A stretch of 11,692 bases of DNA from Chitinophagaceae bacterium. GTDB lineage: Bacteria; Bacteroidota; Bacteroidia; Chitinophagales; Chitinophagaceae. A program made the translations under genes and the position numbers. The notes under the pieces are model-generated. The model had not been told where the DNA came from. It saw only the letters and a list, made by a program, of their open reading frames with translations, and did not search any database. How positions within the stretch are numbered: the first letter of the stretch is position 1; the number at the start of each line of letters is the position of its first letter. This document shows, piece after piece, positions 11,259-11,692 of the stretch. The DNA is taken from NCBI GenBank assembly GCA_947461495.1, contig CANHLV010000027.1, positions 1 through 11,692 of the forward strand, read 5' to 3'.

Positions 11259-11692
11259 GTGAAGAAGTTCATTACCACTTTAAAAAATATCTGGAGTATC
11301 GATGATTTACGCAATAAAATCACTTTTACGATTTTATTATTGTTCATCTATCGCCTTGGATCTTACATCGTATTACCGGGTATTGATCCCAATAAATTAA
11401 GTAACCTTAGCAACAGCGCCAGCGGCGGTGTTTTGGGTTTGTTAGATGCTTTCGTAGGTGGAGCTTTCTCTAAAGCATCGATCTTCGCTTTAGGTATCAT
11501 GCCTTATATCTCTGCTTCTATCTTTATGCAATTGATGACCATCCTTGTTCCTCAAATGGCTAAAGTTCAAAAAGAAGGAGAAAGCGGCAGAAAAAAAATC
11601 AACCAATGGACAAGATATCTCACCGTTATTGTAACTGCTTTCCAAGCAGCTGCTTATATTGGTTATTTGAAAAGTCCTTCTAATGCAGAAGC
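11259..11692 (+). CDS. secY: Preprotein translocase subunit SecY, N-terminal part, cut by window edge
   Basis: SecY forms the protein-conducting channel of the inner membrane with SecE and SecG. The visible 144 residues begin MKKFITTLKNIWSIDDLRNK, an amphipathic cytoplasmic start. Transmembrane segment 1 is about residues 21-40 (ITFTILLLFIYRLGSYIVLP), followed by PGIDP. The plug region is GVLGLLDAFVGGAFSKASIFALG (57-79), then segment 2 (IMPYISASIFMQLMTILVP), a basic cytoplasmic loop with ESGRKKINQWTRY, and the start of segment 3. The start codon is GTG at 11259: an in-frame TGA at 11247 lies just upstream, no ATG or TTG start lies between, and the next ATG is inside the plug region. Most of the gene lies beyond the right edge. 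Confidence 0.96.
   Translation, partial: MKKFITTLKNIWSIDDLRNKITFTILLLFIYRLGSYIVLPGIDPNKLSNLSNSASGGVLGLLDAFVGGAFSKASIFALGIMPYISASIFMQLMTILVPQMAKVQKEGESGRKKINQWTRYLTVIVTAFQAAAYIGYLKSPSNAE

Noticed and set aside
814..11692. A novel accessory or defence system hidden in the cluster
   Set aside because: Every gene on this stretch is a recognisable ribosomal protein or SecY in ancestral order, with no extra or replaced gene; only the spacers are unusual.

Overview
The window is most of a ribosomal-protein supercluster from an AT-rich member of the Bacteroidota. The phylum call rests on three things. A TAnnTTTG promoter box precedes rpsJ, and the same box sits on the opposite strand before guaA. 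Most genes are preceded by A-rich leaders instead of Shine-Dalgarno sequences. The proteins also look like that phylum, for example the L3 motif GSIGNSSDASRVFKGMRMAG and the zinc-free 89-residue S14. I cannot place it below phylum with confidence.

Layout: positions 1-365 hold the 5' part of guaA (GMP synthase) on the minus strand. Positions 366-813 are non-coding and contain a divergent promoter pair and several degenerate repeats. From 814 to the right edge everything is on the plus strand. The S10-type block is rpsJ, rplC, rplD, rplW, rplB, rpsS, rplV, rpsC, rplP, rpmC, rpsQ. The spc-type block follows without interruption: rplN, rplX, rplE, rpsN, rpsH, rplF, rplR, rpsE, rpmD, rplO and the start of secY, which runs off the edge. 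Gene order is the ancestral bacterial one and no gene is missing. rpmD (59 aa), the partial guaA and the partial secY were read directly from the sequence.

The proteins build both ribosomal subunits: early 23S binders (L3, L4, L23, L2, L22, L24), the 5S-binding pair L5/L18, the central 16S binders (S8, S17), head proteins (S3, S10, S14, S19) and decoding-region S5. SecY is the membrane channel that receives nascent chains. Coexpression probably starts at one strong promoter before rpsJ, with translational coupling at rplX-rplE.

The coding content is conventional and I found no new enzymatic or defence system. The unusual part is the spacers. Many are 40-150 bp long, against the compact spacing of classical S10/spc operons. 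They carry (i) a family of 8-bp-period repeats built on ATCAAATT and its complement, sometimes as inverted arms, (ii) a minisatellite that changes from a 9-bp to a 7-bp period between rpsN and rpsH, and (iii) small perfect hairpins in several spacers, the clearest before rplN, rplR and secY. Two proteins carry low-complexity C-terminal tails (S3: Arg/Gly-rich; L22: Ala/Glu/Lys-rich).
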